The notes: generated by a model from the letters alone, not told the origin. 64,000 nt of DNA from Stakelama saccharophila (GCF_032229225.1 NZ_CP135076.1:849001-913000), one strand, 5' to 3'. Shown: positions 29,509 through 41,181, numbered from the stretch's first letter. Program-made: numbers and translations.

Positions 29509-29599
29509 CGTTCGCGCTGAGCTTGTCGAAGCGCTGTCTTTCTTTTCGCGCCGTTCGGGAAGAGGAAGAGCAGGGCTTCGACAGGCTCAGCCCGAACGG
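29509..29599. repeat. Paired inverted repeats between sucB and lpd
   Basis: CGTTCGCGCTGAGCTTGTCG with AAGCGCTG (29509-29536) faces CAGGGCTTCGACAGGCTCAG with CCCGAACGG (29571-29599). The two arms are complementary over most of their length and would form a large hairpin in the operon mRNA. Confidence 0.8.
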
Positions 29600-29621
29600 G
29601 AGATGAGGTTTTCCGTACCCC

Positions 29622-30911
29622 TCACAAGTCGATCAAAATCCGCGTCGGGTCCTCGATCGCGTTCTTCAGTGCGACGAGGAAGGTCACCGCCTCGCGTCCG
29701 TCGACCAGGCGGTGGTCATAGGAAAGCGCCAGATACATCATTGGACGGATGACGATCTCGCCGTCGCGCACGACCGGCCGGTCCTCGATGCGGTGGAGGC
29801 CCAGCACCGCCGATTGCGGCGGGTTGATGATCGGGGTCGACATCAGCGATCCGAACACGCCGCCGTTCGAGATGGTGAAGGTGCCGCCCTTCATCTCGTC
29901 CATCTTGAGCGTGCCGTCCTTGGCGCGCTTGCCGAAATCGCCGATCGTCTTTTCGACCTCGGCGACCGACATCTGGTCGGCCGAGCGGATGACCGGCACG
30001 ACGAGACCCTGCGGCGCCGAGACCGCGACCGAGATATCGGCATAGTCGTGATAGACGATCTCGTCGCCGTCGATCTGCGCATTGACGGCGGGCACGTCCC
30101 TCAGCGCCATGCAGGCCGCCTTCACGAAGAAGCCCATGAAGCCGAGGCGGACGCCGTGCTTCTTTTCGAACAGTTCCTTGTACCTGGTGCGCGCCTCGAT
30201 CACCGCCGTCATGTCGACGTCGTTGAACGTGGTGAGGAGCGCGGCATTGTCCTGCGCATCCTTCAACCGCTTGGCGATCGTCTGGCGCAGGCGCGTCATG
30301 CGCACGCGTTCCTGCCTACGCTCGCCGCCCGCGGAAGGCGCGGGGGCGGGCGTCGGCGCCGGCGCGGCCTTGGCCTCGCTCTTGCTCTCGGCGGCCGCGA
30401 GCACGTCTTCCTTGGTGATACGGCCGTCCTTGCCGGTGCCCTTCACCGTCGCCGGATCGACGCCGTGTTCCAGAATGGCGCGGCGAACCGAGGGCGAAAG
30501 CGCGGCCGCCTCCACGCCCTCGCCGGCGGGCGCCTGCTGTGCTGCGGTGGCGTCGGGGCGCTGGCGCGGCTGTTCACCCGGGCCGGGGCCGCTGCCTTCC
30601 TTCGCCTCGTCCGACTTGTCGGCATTGCCTTCGGTCTTGCTGGGAGCAGCCGCGGCTTTGGACGGCGCGGCATCGCCGGCTTCGATCGTTGCGATGACCG
30701 CGTCGACCTCCACGGTATCGCCTTCCTGCGCGACATGCTCGCCCATCGTGCCGGCGACGGGCGAGGGCACTTCGACCGAAACCTTGTCGGTTTCCAGGCT
30801 CGCAATCGGCTCATCGGCCTCTACCGTGTCGCCCGGCTGCTTCAGCCATTCGCCGAGCGTCGCTTCGGTGATCGATTCGCCCAGCGCGGGGACTTTTACT
30901 TCAGTAGCCAT
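29622..30911 (-). CDS. sucB: 2-oxoglutarate dehydrogenase E2, dihydrolipoyl succinyltransferase
   Basis: 429 residues from ATG 30911 (AGGAACG upstream). The frame is open much further, but into repeat DNA. One N-terminal lipoyl domain with the modified Lys43 in [10 protein letters not shown], an Ala/Pro linker (about 85-130), a peripheral-subunit-binding domain ([32 protein letters not shown]), a second Ala/Pro linker, and the catalytic acyltransferase core ending [14 protein letters not shown] (catalytic His and Asp). It transfers succinyl to CoA. Order with sucA and lpd is that of the complex. Confidence 0.97.
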   Translation of the reverse strand: MATEVKVPALGESITEATLGEWLKQPGDTVEADEPIASLETDKVSVEVPSPVAGTMGEHVAQEGDTVEVDAVIATIEAGDAAPSKAAAAPSKTEGNADKSDEAKEGSGPGPGEQPRQRPDATAAQQAPAGEGVEAAALSPSVRRAILEHGVDPATVKGTGKDGRITKEDVLAAAESKSEAKAAPAPTPAPAPSAGGERRQERVRMTRLRQTIAKRLKDAQDNAALLTTFNDVDMTAVIEARTRYKELFEKKHGVRLGFMGFFVKAACMALRDVPAVNAQIDGDEIVYHDYADISVAVSAPQGLVVPVIRSADQMSVAEVEKTIGDFGKRAKDGTLKMDEMKGGTFTISNGGVFGSLMSTPIINPPQSAVLGLHRIEDRPVVRDGEIVIRPMMYLALSYDHRLVDGREAVTFLVALKNAIEDPTRILIDL

Positions 30912-30948
30912 ATCGTTCCTCGAACCAATTTCCGTTCCGCCCCCGGAC

Positions 30949-31048
30949 CCTTCGACTTCGCTCAGGAGAGCCTTGATCCGGGGTTGTCGAAGCCCCGTAT
31001 TTTCTTGCCCGCCAAGAAAGAGCCATCCTTCGACAAGCTCGGGATGGG
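30949..31048. repeat. Paired repeats between sucA and sucB
   Basis: CCCTTCGACTTCGCTCAGGA with following bases near 30949-30975, and ATCCTTCGACAAGCTCGGGA with TGGGC at 31023-31048, plus GGGGTTGTCGAAGCCCC at 30979-30995. Same family as the other TCA junction elements. Confidence 0.7.
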
Positions 31049-31060
31049 CGGGCGTCGTCC

Positions 31061-33997
31061 TTATGCCTTGCGCGTTCGCCTGATCTCTTTCTTCACACTG
31101 TGACCCAGCGCCTCTGCAATCAACGCGCCCTGTTCGGCCTGGTGCCGTTTCATCAGTCCGGTCGCCGGCGATGCGGCGGCGGCGCGGCCGGCATAGGTCG
31201 CGCGCTGCGGCTTCGCGCCGGCATCGGCCAGGCACTGCTCGATCAATGGTTCGACGAAGAACCAGGCGCCGTTGTTCTTCGGCTCTTCCTGACACCAGAC
31301 GACCTCTTCGAGGCTCGTCATCTTCTTCAGCCGCACCGTCAGCGGATCGCCCGGGAAGGGATAGATCTGTTCGACGCGGACGATCTGGGTGTTCGCGTCG
31401 CCCGCGGCGTCGCGCGCCTCGATCAGATCATAGGCGACCTTGCCCGAACACAGCACCAGCCGCTTCGTGTCCTTGTCGGCGGGCGCGGAGGGATCGGACA
31501 GGATACGGCGGAAATGGCTGTCGTCCGTGAAGTCCGCCGCCTGCGATACCGCCATCTTGTGCCGCAAGAGCGACTTGGGCGTCATGATGACGAGAGGCTT
31601 GCGGAAATTGCGGTGCATCTGCCGGCGCAGCAGGTGGAAATAGTTGGCCGGCGTGGTGCAGTTGGCGACCTGCATATTGTCCTGCGCGCAGAGCTGCAGA
31701 TAGCGTTCGAGCCGCGCCGAACTGTGCTCGGGCCCCTGACCCTCGTAACCGTGCGGCAGCAGCAGCACGAGGCCGTTGGCGCGCAGCCATTTCGCCTCGC
31801 CGGATGCGATGAACTGATCGATCATGATCTGCGCGCCGTTGGCGAAGTCGCCGAACTGCGCTTCCCACAAGACCAGCGTCTTCGGGTCGGCGAGGGCGTA
31901 GCCATATTCGAATCCGAGCACGCCATATTCGCTCAAGGGGCTGTCCAGCACCTCGAACCTGCCATGTTCGATCTCGTTCAAGGGCACGTAGCGATGGCCG
32001 TCCTTCTGATCGACCCAGACGGCGTGGCGCTGCGAAAAGGTGCCGCGGCCCGAATCCTGGCCGGACAGACGCACGCCATAGCCTTCGGACAGGAGCGATC
32101 CGAAGGCCAGCGCCTCGCCCGTCGCCCAGTCGAAGCCCTCGCCGGAATCGAACATCTTGCGCTTGGCGTCGAGCACCCGGCCCAGCGTCTTGTGCGGGTT
32201 CAGCTCCGTCGGGATTTCGGTCAGCGTGCGGCCGAGCGAGGCGAACAGTTTCCTGTCGATGCCGGTTTCGACGTTGCGTCGCGCGCCTTCGGTGTCGACG
32301 GGCACGCTGAGGCCGGACCAGCGGCCGGCGAACCAGTCCGCCTTGTTGGGCTTGTAGCTGGTGCCTGCCGAGAACTCGCCATCGAGCAGTTCGGTGAAAT
32401 CCTTGACCTTTTGGTCGATGAAGCCCGCATCGATCACGCCTTCGGCGATCAGGCGGTCGCCATAGACCTTGCTGACCGCCGGATGCTTCTTGATCGCCGC
32501 GTACATCAGCGGCTGGGTGAAGCTCGGCTCATCGCCTTCGTTATGGCCGAACCGCCTGTAGCACCACATGTCGATGACGATGTCGCGCTTGAAGCGCTGG
32601 CGGAATTCGATCGCCATCTTGCAGGCGAAGGTCACCGCTTCGGGATCGTCGCCGTTCACATGGAAGATCGGCGCCTGCACGCCCTTCGCCACGTCGGACG
32701 GATAGGGCGAGGAGCGCGCGAATTGCGGGCTCGTCGTGAAGCCGATCTGGTTGTTGATGACGAAATGGATGCAGCCTCCGGTATTATAGCCGCGGATGCC
32801 GGAGAAACCGAGGCATTCCCACACGATGCCCTGACCCGCGAACGCCGCGTCGCCGTGGATGAGGACGGGCAGCGCCTGTTCGTGCTCCGCCAGGTCCTCG
32901 CGCCAGGTCTGGATCGCGCGCGTCTTGCCCAGCACCACCGGATTGACCGCTTCCAGGTGTGACGGATTGGCGACCAGCGACATATGGACGTTGACGCCGT
33001 CGAACTCGCGGTCGGTGGAGGTGCCGAGGTGATACTTCACGTCGCCCGAGCCGCCGACATCCTCCGGATTGGCCGAACCGCCGGAGAATTCGTGGAAGAT
33101 GACGCGGAACGGCTTCGCCATCACGTTGGCGAGCACGTTCAGCCGGCCGCGATGCGCCATGCCATAGACGATTTCGCGAACGCCGGTCTGACCGCCATAT
33201 TTGATGACGCTTTCCAGCGCGGGAATCATCGCCTCGCCGCCGTCGAGGCCGAAACGCTTGGTCCCGACATATTTCTTGCCGAGGAACTTTTCCCACTGCT
33301 CGGCCTCGATCACCTTGGCGAGGATCGCCTTCTTGCCCTCGGGCGTGAACTCGATCGCCTTGTCCTTGCCCTCCATGCGCTCCTGGAGGAAACGGCGCTC
33401 CTCGACATCGGCGATGTGCATATATTCGAGGCCGACATTGCCGCAGTAATTGCGGCGCAGGATGTCCACCACCTCGCGGATCGTCGCCGTCTCCAGGCCC
33501 AGCGCGCCGCCCAGATAAACCGGCTTGTCGATCTCGCTATCGGGGAAACCGTGATATTCGGTGCGCAGATCTTGCGGAAGTTCCTGGTTCGATTCGCCCA
33601 GCGGGTCGAGATTGGCGGCAAGATGCCCACGCACGCGATAGGTGCGGATCAGCATCATCGCGCGGATCGAATCGCCCGCCGCCTTGGCCACGTCGTCGGT
33701 CGAAGGCTTGGCGCCGGCGACTTCCCTGGCGGCGGCCTTGCTCGGCTTGGCGCTGCCGGGTGCGGGCTCCATCTGCGTCGGGTCGAGCGCGGCGGTAAGC
33801 TGGTCGGTATCCTTGGGCGGCCAGTCGGGATTGCCCCAGCTCGGCTGCTCGACAGCGTTGTCCAGCCCGTCGAACCAGTTACGCCAGCCCGGCTCGACCG
33901 CGGACGGGTCGGCCTTGTACCGCTTGTACAGCGTCTCGACGAAGGCCGGGCTCACACCGCCGGCGATTTCCGCGAAATTGGGGGAGGCATATCCCAT
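31061..33997 (-). CDS. sucA: 2-oxoglutarate dehydrogenase E1
   Basis: 978 residues from ATG 33997, which gives the usual N-terminus [20 protein letters not shown]; ATGs five and four codons upstream cannot be ruled out. Thiamine-diphosphate enzyme that decarboxylates 2-oxoglutarate and succinylates the lipoyl arm of SucB. Visible: N-terminal E2-binding region, [12 protein letters not shown], the ThDP-Mg site including GDAAFAGQG and [10 protein letters not shown], then C-terminal transketolase-like domain ([31 protein letters not shown]). Length is normal. Between sucD and sucB, with repeats on both sides. Confidence 0.97.
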   Translation of the reverse strand: MGYASPNFAEIAGGVSPAFVETLYKRYKADPSAVEPGWRNWFDGLDNAVEQPSWGNPDWPPKDTDQLTAALDPTQMEPAPGSAKPSKAAAREVAGAKPSTDDVAKAAGDSIRAMMLIRTYRVRGHLAANLDPLGESNQELPQDLRTEYHGFPDSEIDKPVYLGGALGLETATIREVVDILRRNYCGNVGLEYMHIADVEERRFLQERMEGKDKAIEFTPEGKKAILAKVIEAEQWEKFLGKKYVGTKRFGLDGGEAMIPALESVIKYGGQTGVREIVYGMAHRGRLNVLANVMAKPFRVIFHEFSGGSANPEDVGGSGDVKYHLGTSTDREFDGVNVHMSLVANPSHLEAVNPVVLGKTRAIQTWREDLAEHEQALPVLIHGDAAFAGQGIVWECLGFSGIRGYNTGGCIHFVINNQIGFTTSPQFARSSPYPSDVAKGVQAPIFHVNGDDPEAVTFACKMAIEFRQRFKRDIVIDMWCYRRFGHNEGDEPSFTQPLMYAAIKKHPAVSKVYGDRLIAEGVIDAGFIDQKVKDFTELLDGEFSAGTSYKPNKADWFAGRWSGLSVPVDTEGARRNVETGIDRKLFASLGRTLTEIPTELNPHKTLGRVLDAKRKMFDSGEGFDWATGEALAFGSLLSEGYGVRLSGQDSGRGTFSQRHAVWVDQKDGHRYVPLNEIEHGRFEVLDSPLSEYGVLGFEYGYALADPKTLVLWEAQFGDFANGAQIMIDQFIASGEAKWLRANGLVLLLPHGYEGQGPEHSSARLERYLQLCAQDNMQVANCTTPANYFHLLRRQMHRNFRKPLVIMTPKSLLRHKMAVSQAADFTDDSHFRRILSDPSAPADKDTKRLVLCSGKVAYDLIEARDAAGDANTQIVRVEQIYPFPGDPLTVRLKKMTSLEEVVWCQEEPKNNGAWFFVEPLIEQCLADAGAKPQRATYAGRAAAASPATGLMKRHQAEQGALIAEALGHSVKKEIRRTRKA

Positions 33998-34015
33998 GAT
34001 CGTACCCATCATGTC

Positions 34016-34088
34016 CGTTCGTTCCGAGCGAAGTCGAGGAACGTGTTAGGCGCCCCAACGTGTCTCGACTTCGCTCGACACGAACGGG
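34016..34088. repeat. Paired inverted repeats between sucD and sucA
   Basis: CGTTCGTTCCGAGCGAAGTC with GAGGAACGTG (34016-34045) and CGTGTCTCGACTTCGCTCGA with CACGAACGG (34060-34088). They are partly complementary. The second unit recurs at 8852-8879. Confidence 0.78.
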
Positions 34089-34110
34089 GGAGTGGGGCGC
34101 AGGCTCCCTG

Positions 34111-34995
34111 TCAGCCCTTGAGCACCTCGACGAGCGTGGTGCCGAGTTCGCTGGGCGAATCCGCAACGCGGATGCCCGCTTCCTCCATCGCCGCGATCTT
34201 GTCCTCGGCGCCGCCCTGACCGCCGGAGACGATCGCGCCGGCATGGCCCATGCGCCGTCCCGGAGGCGCGGTGCGGCCCGCGATGAAGCCGGCCATCGGC
34301 TTCTTGCGGCCCTTTTTCGCCTCGTCCTTGAGGAACTGCGCGGCCTCTTCCTCGGCCGAGCCGCCGATCTCTCCGATCATGATAATCGATTCCGTAGCAT
34401 CGTCGGCCAGGAACAGTTCGAGCACATCGATGAAGTTGGTGCCGTTGACGGGATCCCCGCCGATGCCGACCGCGGTGGTCTGACCCAGCCCCGCATTGGT
34501 CGTCTGAAACACCGCCTCATAGGTCAGCGTGCCCGAACGCGACACGACGCCGACCGATCCCTTGGAAAAGATGCTGCCGGGCATGATGCCGATCTTGCAC
34601 TCTTGCGGAGTCAGCACGCCGGGGCAGTTCGGCCCGATCAGGCGCGACTTCGAACCCGACAGGGCGCGCTTGACCTTGACCATGTCGAGCACCGGAATGC
34701 CTTCGGTGATACACACGATCAGCGGGATTTCCGCGTCGATCGCCTCGAGAATCGAATCGCCGGCGAAGGGCGGCGGGACATAGATCACGCTGGCATCGGC
34801 GCCGGTCTTCGCCTTCGCCTCTTCGACGGTGTCGAAGACGGGCAGATCGAGGTGCGTCGTGCCGCCCTTGCCGGGCGTAACGCCGCCGACCATCTGCGTG
34901 CCGTAATCAAGCGCCGCCTGCGTGTGGAAGCTGCCGGTCTCGCCCGTCATGCCCTGGGTGATGACCTTGGTATTCTTGTCGACGAGGATGCTCAT
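34111..34995 (-). CDS. sucD: Succinyl-CoA synthetase, alpha subunit
   Basis: 294 residues from ATG 34995; the frame continues upstream only into the mdh-sucD repeat. Alpha subunit: N-terminal [18 protein letters not shown], CoA-binding [32 protein letters not shown], and the phospho-histidine loop [17 protein letters not shown] near residue 250. Its partner sucC (beta subunit), which normally directly precedes it, is absent from this gap and from the whole window. The only things between mdh and sucD are 79 bp with a paired repeat, so the beta subunit must be elsewhere. Confidence 0.97.
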   Translation of the reverse strand: MSILVDKNTKVITQGMTGETGSFHTQAALDYGTQMVGGVTPGKGGTTHLDLPVFDTVEEAKAKTGADASVIYVPPPFAGDSILEAIDAEIPLIVCITEGIPVLDMVKVKRALSGSKSRLIGPNCPGVLTPQECKIGIMPGSIFSKGSVGVVSRSGTLTYEAVFQTTNAGLGQTTAVGIGGDPVNGTNFIDVLELFLADDATESIIMIGEIGGSAEEEAAQFLKDEAKKGRKKPMAGFIAGRTAPPGRRMGHAGAIVSGGQGGAEDKIAAMEEAGIRVADSPSELGTTLVEVLKG

Positions 34996-35016
34996 TCGTT
35001 TCTTTCGCCCTTCTTG

Positions 35017-35068
35017 TGTCCCCGCGAAGGCGGGAGCCCAGTCTGGATCCCCGCCTTCGCGGGGATAC
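35017..35068. repeat. Paired inverted repeat between mdh and sucD
   Basis: TGTCCCCGCGAAGGCGGGAG, then GATCCCCGCCTTCGCGGGGA with TAC. The two arms are nearly exact reverse complements and each contains its own CCCGC...GCGGG stem. It fills most of the 79-bp gap. Confidence 0.85.
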
Positions 35069-35074
35069 AAATCC

Positions 35075-36124
<1,050 letters not shown>

Positions 36125-36151
36125 CTAACGGGCAAAAGTTGAAGCCTTTCT

Positions 36152-36174
36152 TTGCAGTTGCGAAGCAATTGCAA
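36152..36174. promoter_or_regulatory. Near-perfect 23-bp palindrome upstream of mdh, Fur-like
   Basis: On the plus strand TTGCAGTTGC-GAA-GCAATTGCAA, nine of ten arm positions complementary. The TTGCAA-rich arms and 3-bp centre resemble alphaproteobacterial Fur or Mur sites more than a terminator. It sits between zapE and mdh, ~115 bp before the mdh start. No T run follows on the strand of zapE. Confidence 0.5.
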
Positions 36175-36178
36175 TAAG

Positions 36179-37285
36179 TCAGCGATGACCTTCCGACAGA
36201 TACGTTTCCGAGCGCATTTCGTTCAATCGCGATATGGTGCGTTCGAACTCGAACCTGCCGTCGCCTTCCTCGTAAAGGTGTTCCGGCGCGGCATCGGCGG
36301 CCGCCAGCAACTTGACCTTGTGCTCGTAAAGCGCGTCGATCAACGTCACGAAGCGCGCTGCTTCATTTCGCTTTTCCGGCCCCAGCTCGGGGATGCCGAC
36401 GATGATGACGGTGTGGAACTTGCGCGCGATGGCAAGATAGTCGGCCGATCCGCGCGGCTCTCCGCACAGGCGCCTGAAACTGAATACCGCCACCCCTTTC
36501 AGGCATTTGGGGACGTGCATCTCGCGCGTGCCGCCGACCGCCAATTCGCAACTCGGGACATGCGCCCGGTCCTCCACCGGATAGTCAGTCAGGCGAAAAA
36601 AGGCGCGCGAAAGCGTCTCGGTGGCATCCGGCCCGTTAGGCACCAGCCACGTATCCATGCGCCCCAGCCGATCGAGCCGGTAGTCGGTCGGTCCGTTGAG
36701 CGGCATCACGTCCATCCGATCCTTGATCAGGTCGATGAACGGCAGGAACAGATCCCGATTGATCCCATTCTTGTAGAGATCGTCCGGCGGGCGATTGGAC
36801 GTCGCCACCAGCGTCAGCCCGTGACCCAGCATCTCGGTGAACAGACGCGACATCACCGCGGCGTCGGCGGTGTTGTTGACCACCATCTCGTCGAAGGCGA
36901 GCAGGCGGATGTCTTCGGCCAGCGCGGCCGCGACCGGCGGGATCGGATTGCCCGCCTCCTTCCTGCGCTCCGTATTGAGGCGGTCATGCACCTCGAGCAT
37001 GAATTCATGGAAATGGACGCGGCGTTTGCGGCGGATGTCGAGATTGTCGAAGAACAGGTCCATCAGCATGGACTTGCCGCGCCCGACCCCGCCCCAGAGG
37101 TAAAGCCCGCGCGGTGCCTCCGGCCGCCTGCCGAGCGCACGCCAGAGAATGCTGCCGCGCTTCGGCACCGACTCCAGTTCGCGCATCAACTGGTCGAGCC
37201 GCTTCGCGGCCGCGGCCTGTCCGGCATCCCGCTTGAGTTCGCCCGCAGAAACCAGCGTCTCGTAGCGTTGGCAGAGGTCACTCAC
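36179..37285 (-). CDS. zapE: Cell division protein ZapE (AFG1-type ATPase)
   Basis: 368 residues from GTG 37285; no ATG lies close upstream and the ribosome site is weak. P-loop ATPase: Walker A GGVGRGKS (65-72), Walker B LLAFDEM near 150, then the AFG1 features VHFHEFMLEVH and LVATSNRPPDDLYKNGINR. ZapE in E. coli acts on the Z-ring under low oxygen or late division; mitochondrial AFG1 helps handle respiratory-chain subunits. Sitting between sdhB and mdh fits the second kind of role at least by context. It may be transcribed with the sdh genes, whose last stop is ~115 bp upstream. Confidence 0.92.
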   Translation of the reverse strand: MSDLCQRYETLVSAGELKRDAGQAAAAKRLDQLMRELESVPKRGSILWRALGRRPEAPRGLYLWGGVGRGKSMLMDLFFDNLDIRRKRRVHFHEFMLEVHDRLNTERRKEAGNPIPPVAAALAEDIRLLAFDEMVVNNTADAAVMSRLFTEMLGHGLTLVATSNRPPDDLYKNGINRDLFLPFIDLIKDRMDVMPLNGPTDYRLDRLGRMDTWLVPNGPDATETLSRAFFRLTDYPVEDRAHVPSCELAVGGTREMHVPKCLKGVAVFSFRRLCGEPRGSADYLAIARKFHTVIIVGIPELGPEKRNEAARFVTLIDALYEHKVKLLAAADAAPEHLYEEGDGRFEFERTISRLNEMRSETYLSEGHR

Positions 37286-37401
37286 GAGGGGCGTCCGGCG
37301 GCGGCTGCCGGCCGATACCAGCCCCGTTCGTCACCGGGACGGCCTGCATAGAGAAAGCTCGGCGCCTGATCCTCGGCCATGCAGCGCGTGTCGTCCGCGC
37401 G

Positions 37402-38187
37402 TCAGATCGCGCGTTCGACCATCATCTTCTTCGTCTCGGCGATCGCCTTGGCCGGGTTCAGTCCCTTGGGACAGACATTGGCGCAGTTCATGATGGTGTG
37501 GCAGCGATAGAGCCGGAAGGGATCTTCCAGCTCGTCCAGCCGCTCGCCCGTCATCTCGTCGCGGCTGTCGGCGAGCCAGCGATACGCCTGAAGCAGGATG
37601 GCAGGGCCAAGGAAACGATCGGAATTCCACCAATAGCTGGGGCAGGAGGAGGAACAGCAGGCGCACAGAATACATTCGTACAGACCGTCGAGCTGCTCGC
37701 GCTGCTTCGGTGACTGCAGGCGCTCCTTGCCGGAGGGCGGCGGCGTCACCGTCTTCAGCCAGGGCTGGATCGACGCATATTGCGCATAAAAATGGGTGAA
37801 ATCGGGGACCAGGTCCTTGATCACCTCCATATGCGGAAGCGGGGTGATACGGATCGTGCCCTTGATGTCCTCGATCGCCGTGGTGCAGGCCAGTCCGTTC
37901 TTGCCGTCCAGGTTCATCGAACAGGATCCGCAGATACCCTCGCGACAGGAACGGCGGAAGGTGAGCGTCGAATCCTGCTCCGACTTGATCTTGATGAGCG
38001 CGTCCAGGATCATCGGCCCGCAATCGTCGAGATCGACCATGTAGGTGTCGTAGCGCGGATTTTCGCCCGCGTCCGGATCGTAGCGGTAGATCTTGAACTT
38101 CTTGACCCGGCTTGCGCCTTCCGGTGCGTGGTGGACCTTGCCCTTGCTCGAGATCTTGCTGTTTTTGGGCAGGGTGAATTCGGCCAT
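37402..38187 (-). CDS. sdhB: Succinate dehydrogenase iron-sulfur subunit
   Basis: 261 residues from ATG 38187 (another ATG two codons upstream is equally possible; GGGAA precedes both). [2Fe-2S] ligands in [24 protein letters not shown], then [4Fe-4S] and [3Fe-4S] ligands in [16 protein letters not shown] and [17 protein letters not shown]. It relays electrons from SdhA to the membrane quinone site. In the order C-D-A-B but separated from sdhA by ~320 bp, more than usual, with a hairpin-forming repeat in the gap. Confidence 0.97.
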   Translation of the reverse strand: MAEFTLPKNSKISSKGKVHHAPEGASRVKKFKIYRYDPDAGENPRYDTYMVDLDDCGPMILDALIKIKSEQDSTLTFRRSCREGICGSCSMNLDGKNGLACTTAIEDIKGTIRITPLPHMEVIKDLVPDFTHFYAQYASIQPWLKTVTPPPSGKERLQSPKQREQLDGLYECILCACCSSSCPSYWWNSDRFLGPAILLQAYRWLADSRDEMTGERLDELEDPFRLYRCHTIMNCANVCPKGLNPAKAIAETKKMMVERAI

Positions 38188-38505
38188 GATCATTCCCGTC
38201 GGGTTCTGGATGGGCAGGAGATGGGACGCGGAGGCATCCCGGTCAACCTTATGGCGGTCGCGATAGACCAGTGCGCGCGCGACCGCAAACCCCTCGGACC
38301 ACATCGTGCACCGGTCCTTGCATGGTCGGCCGGGGCCGACGAGCGGGCGATGGCGGCTTTGCTTCGGTTGGCGTCGGAGCTCGCTTCGCTCGCACCCACC
38401 CCCCTCCCCTTTCTTGAAGGGAGGGGAGGAGGGGGTATGATCCCTTCGCATTCGATCGAACCGCCTTTGATCAGCAATCGTGCCGATCGGCGGATGCCCC
38501 ATGCC
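38188..38505. other. Long gap between sdhA and sdhB with G/C-tract hairpin
   Basis: About 318 bp without a gene I can support. CCCCTCCCCTTTCTTGAAGG with following GAGGGG (38401-38430) can form a stem of eight pairs. The rest shows no recognisable feature. Confidence 0.6.
38401..38430. repeat. G/C-tract hairpin in the sdhA-sdhB gap
   Basis: Stem CCCCTCCC/GGGAGGGG around CTTTCTTGAA, with further flanking G and C runs. Same class as the elements at 3285-3395 and 57357-57375. Confidence 0.6.
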
Positions 38506-40323
38506 TCAATAGACCCGCTTCTTCGGCTCGATATACTGGATTTCGTCCGTCAGCGTGTAATCGTGGACGGGGCGGTAATCGATCGCGGTCGTGCCCTTCT
38601 TGCCGCCCCAGCCGTCGAAGGTGGTGACGGTGTGCTTCATCCAGTTGGCGTCGTCGCGCTCGGGATAATCCTCGTGGCTGTGTGCGCCGCGGCTTTCCTT
38701 GCGATTGGCCGCCGAACGGATCGTCACCATCGCCTGGGCGAGCAGATTGTCGAGTTCCAGCGTCTCGACCAGGTCGGTATTCCAGATCAGCGAGCGGTCG
38801 GAAACCTGGACGTCTTCCATGCGCGCATAGACCTGATCGATCAGGTCGATGCCCTCGCGCATCAGTTCGTCGGTGCGGAAGACGGCGCAGTGCTTCTGCA
38901 TCGTCTTCTGCATGTCCGCGCGGATCGCCGCGGTGGGCGTGCCGCCGCTGGCATTGCGGAAATGGTCGAGACGGCTGAGCGCCAGCTCCTCCGCCCCCTT
39001 GGGCAGCGGATCGTGCGCGGTGCCGGGCTTCAGCGTCTCCTTGAGGCGTAGGCCGGTGGCGCGGCCGAATACCACCAGGTCGATCAACGAATTGGAGCCC
39101 AGGCGGTTGGCACCGTGTACCGACACGCACGCCGCTTCGCCCACCGCGAACAGGCCCGGCACGACCGCGTCGGGGTTGCCGTCCTTCAGATGGACGACTT
39201 CGCCGTGATAGTTGGTGGGGATGCCGCCCATATTGTAATGCACCGTCGGCACCACCGGCAGCGGCTGGCGCGTCAGGTCGACGCCGGCGAAGATCTTGCC
39301 GGTCTCGGTGATGCCCGGCAGGCGCTCGTGCAGCACCTTCGGGTCGATGTGATCGAGGTGCAGGAAGATATGGTCCGATTCCTTGCCGACGCCGCGGCCC
39401 TCGCGAATTTCCATCGCCATGGAACGCGACACCACGTCGCGGCTGGCGAGGTCCTTGGCGCTGGGGGCATAGCGCTCCATGAAGCGCTCGCCCTCGCTAT
39501 TGGTGAGGTATCCGCCTTCGCCGCGTGCGCCCTCCGTAATGAGCACGCCGGCGCCGTAGATGCCGGTCGGGTGGAACTGGATGAATTCCATGTCCTGCAG
39601 CGCCAGGCCGGCGCGCAGCACCATGGCATTGCCGTCGCCGGTGCAGGTGTGCGCCGAGGTGGCTGACTGGAAGGTGCGGCCATAGCCGCCGGTCGCGAGA
39701 ACGACGGCATGGGCGCGGAAGCGGTGGATCGACCCGTCGTCGAGGCACAGGGCGATGACGCCGCGGCACTTGCCGTCCTCCATGATGAGGTCGAGCGCGA
39801 AATATTCGATGAAGAAGTCGGCGTCGTATTTCAGGCTCTGCTGATAGAGCGCGTGCAGCATGGCGTGGCCGGTACGGTCGGCCGCGGCGCAGGTGCGCTG
39901 CACCGGCGGACCCTTGCCCATATTCTGCATGTGGCCGCCGAACGGGCGCTGATAGATGGTGCCGTTGTCGTTGCGGCTGAACGGCACGCCGGCATGTTCC
40001 AGCTCATAGACCGCCTGCGGCGCCTCGCGGCAGAGATATTCGATGGCGTCCTGGTCGCCCAGCCAGTCGGAACCCTTCACCGTGTCGTACATGTGCCACG
40101 ACCAATGGTCGGGCGTGTTATTGCCCAGGCTCGCCGCGATGCCGCCCTGCGCGGCGACGGTGTGGCTGCGGGTGGGGAATACCTTGGAGATGTTCGCCGT
40201 CTTCAGCCCCGCCTCGGCACAGCCCATGGTCGCGCGCAGGCCGGAGCCGCCGGCGCCGACCACCACCGCGTCATAGGTGTGGTCGATGATCTTATAGGCC
40301 TCTTTGGCATCGGTGGCGGCCAT
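38506..40323 (-). CDS. sdhA: Succinate dehydrogenase flavoprotein subunit
   Basis: 605 residues from ATG 40323. FAD-binding [11 protein letters not shown] (21-31), covalent-FAD His54 in [32 protein letters not shown], active-site [25 protein letters not shown], and [18 protein letters not shown]. It oxidises succinate to fumarate and passes electrons to SdhB. Its ATG shares one base with the sdhD stop (TAATG), so the two are coupled. Confidence 0.98.
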   Translation of the reverse strand: MAATDAKEAYKIIDHTYDAVVVGAGGSGLRATMGCAEAGLKTANISKVFPTRSHTVAAQGGIAASLGNNTPDHWSWHMYDTVKGSDWLGDQDAIEYLCREAPQAVYELEHAGVPFSRNDNGTIYQRPFGGHMQNMGKGPPVQRTCAAADRTGHAMLHALYQQSLKYDADFFIEYFALDLIMEDGKCRGVIALCLDDGSIHRFRAHAVVLATGGYGRTFQSATSAHTCTGDGNAMVLRAGLALQDMEFIQFHPTGIYGAGVLITEGARGEGGYLTNSEGERFMERYAPSAKDLASRDVVSRSMAMEIREGRGVGKESDHIFLHLDHIDPKVLHERLPGITETGKIFAGVDLTRQPLPVVPTVHYNMGGIPTNYHGEVVHLKDGNPDAVVPGLFAVGEAACVSVHGANRLGSNSLIDLVVFGRATGLRLKETLKPGTAHDPLPKGAEELALSRLDHFRNASGGTPTAAIRADMQKTMQKHCAVFRTDELMREGIDLIDQVYARMEDVQVSDRSLIWNTDLVETLELDNLLAQAMVTIRSAANRKESRGAHSHEDYPERDDANWMKHTVTTFDGWGGKKGTTAIDYRPVHDYTLTDEIQYIEPKKRVY

Positions 40324-40709
40324 TATGCGGATGCTCCGGTAAATGCGATTTTCAGAATCGAGAAGACGCCGATGGCGGCGCCGACGACCGTGACGAGATT
40401 GAGAAGGACCAGGAGAACGGTGCCGCCTTCGCGGTGGGCATAGTCCTCGATCGCGATCTGCAGCCCCAGCCGCGCGTGATAGAAGAGGTTGAGGACCAAT
40501 AGTGCCATCGGGATCGCGGCCCATGGCGAGGACAGCCAGATCTGGACCGTCGCGGCGTCATAGGCCGGCAGGCGCGCCACGGAGGCCAGGAACCATACGA
40601 CCAGCAACAGGTTGCCGCCCGCCGTCAGCCGCTGATGCCACCAGTGATGCGTGCCCTCGCGCGCCGCGCCCAGGCCGCGGACGCGGCCGATGCTCGTTCC
40701 CGTACCCAT
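40323..40709 (-). CDS. sdhD: Succinate dehydrogenase membrane anchor subunit D
   Basis: 128 residues. Three membrane helices (about 30-48, 62-80, 96-120). Family features: [21 protein letters not shown], then [22 protein letters not shown], where the His of the second motif is the likely haem ligand. With SdhC it forms the quinone site. One base separates its start from the sdhC stop. Confidence 0.95.
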   Translation of the reverse strand: MGTGTSIGRVRGLGAAREGTHHWWHQRLTAGGNLLLVVWFLASVARLPAYDAATVQIWLSSPWAAIPMALLVLNLFYHARLGLQIAIEDYAHREGGTVLLVLLNLVTVVGAAIGVFSILKIAFTGASA

Positions 40710-40710
40710 G

Positions 40711-41127
40711 TTATTTGCCCCAGATCAGATAGGCCCAGAAGGCCGAGGTCGCGACGATCGAATAGACCATGGTGAGCACTGCGAAGCTCTTGTTGGTCCG
40801 CAACTCGAAGCCGGCGCCGATGTCCATCACCAGATGACGGATGCCGCTCGCCATGTGCTGGAAGAAGGACAGCGTCAGGCCGATGCCGACGATATAGCCG
40901 ACCACGTTCAGTCCGCCGGCTTCGACCGTGAACAGGTCCTGGAAGTCGGCATAGGCCTGGCCGCCCGCGGCCGCGGCCGCCAGCCACCAGGTCAGCAGGG
41001 TCAGTCCGACCAGGGCCATGCCGTCGCCGGTGACCCGGTGCAGGATCGAGACGAGCATGTGCGCGCCCCATTTCCAGACGGTAAGATGTGGGGAAAGTGG
41101 ACGCGATTTCGGTGCTGCGGTGGCCAA
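40711..41127 (-). CDS. sdhC: Succinate dehydrogenase cytochrome b556 subunit
   Basis: 138 residues from TTG 41127. The frame is open 20 codons upstream, but AGGAG sits six bases before this TTG and the resulting N-terminus (MATAAPKSRPLSPHLTVWKWG) is that of the family. Three membrane helices (about 30-53, 70-92, 115-136). SILHRVTGDGM carries a conserved quinone-site Ser and Arg, and HMASGIRHLVMDIG the haem ligand region. First gene of the operon; a candidate promoter is ~30 bp upstream. Confidence 0.94.
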   Translation of the reverse strand: MATAAPKSRPLSPHLTVWKWGAHMLVSILHRVTGDGMALVGLTLLTWWLAAAAAGGQAYADFQDLFTVEAGGLNVVGYIVGIGLTLSFFQHMASGIRHLVMDIGAGFELRTNKSFAVLTMVYSIVATSAFWAYLIWGK

Positions 41128-41153
41128 GACGTGCTCCTGTTGCGGTGCACGCC

Positions 41154-41181
41154 TAATTAATCCCCAAGCGCTGCGATGCAA
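41154..41181 (-). promoter_or_regulatory. Candidate sdhCDAB promoter
   Basis: On the minus strand TTGCAT (41181-41176), 16-bp spacer, TAATTA (41159-41154). Transcription would begin ~20 nt before the sdhC TTG. Confidence 0.5.
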
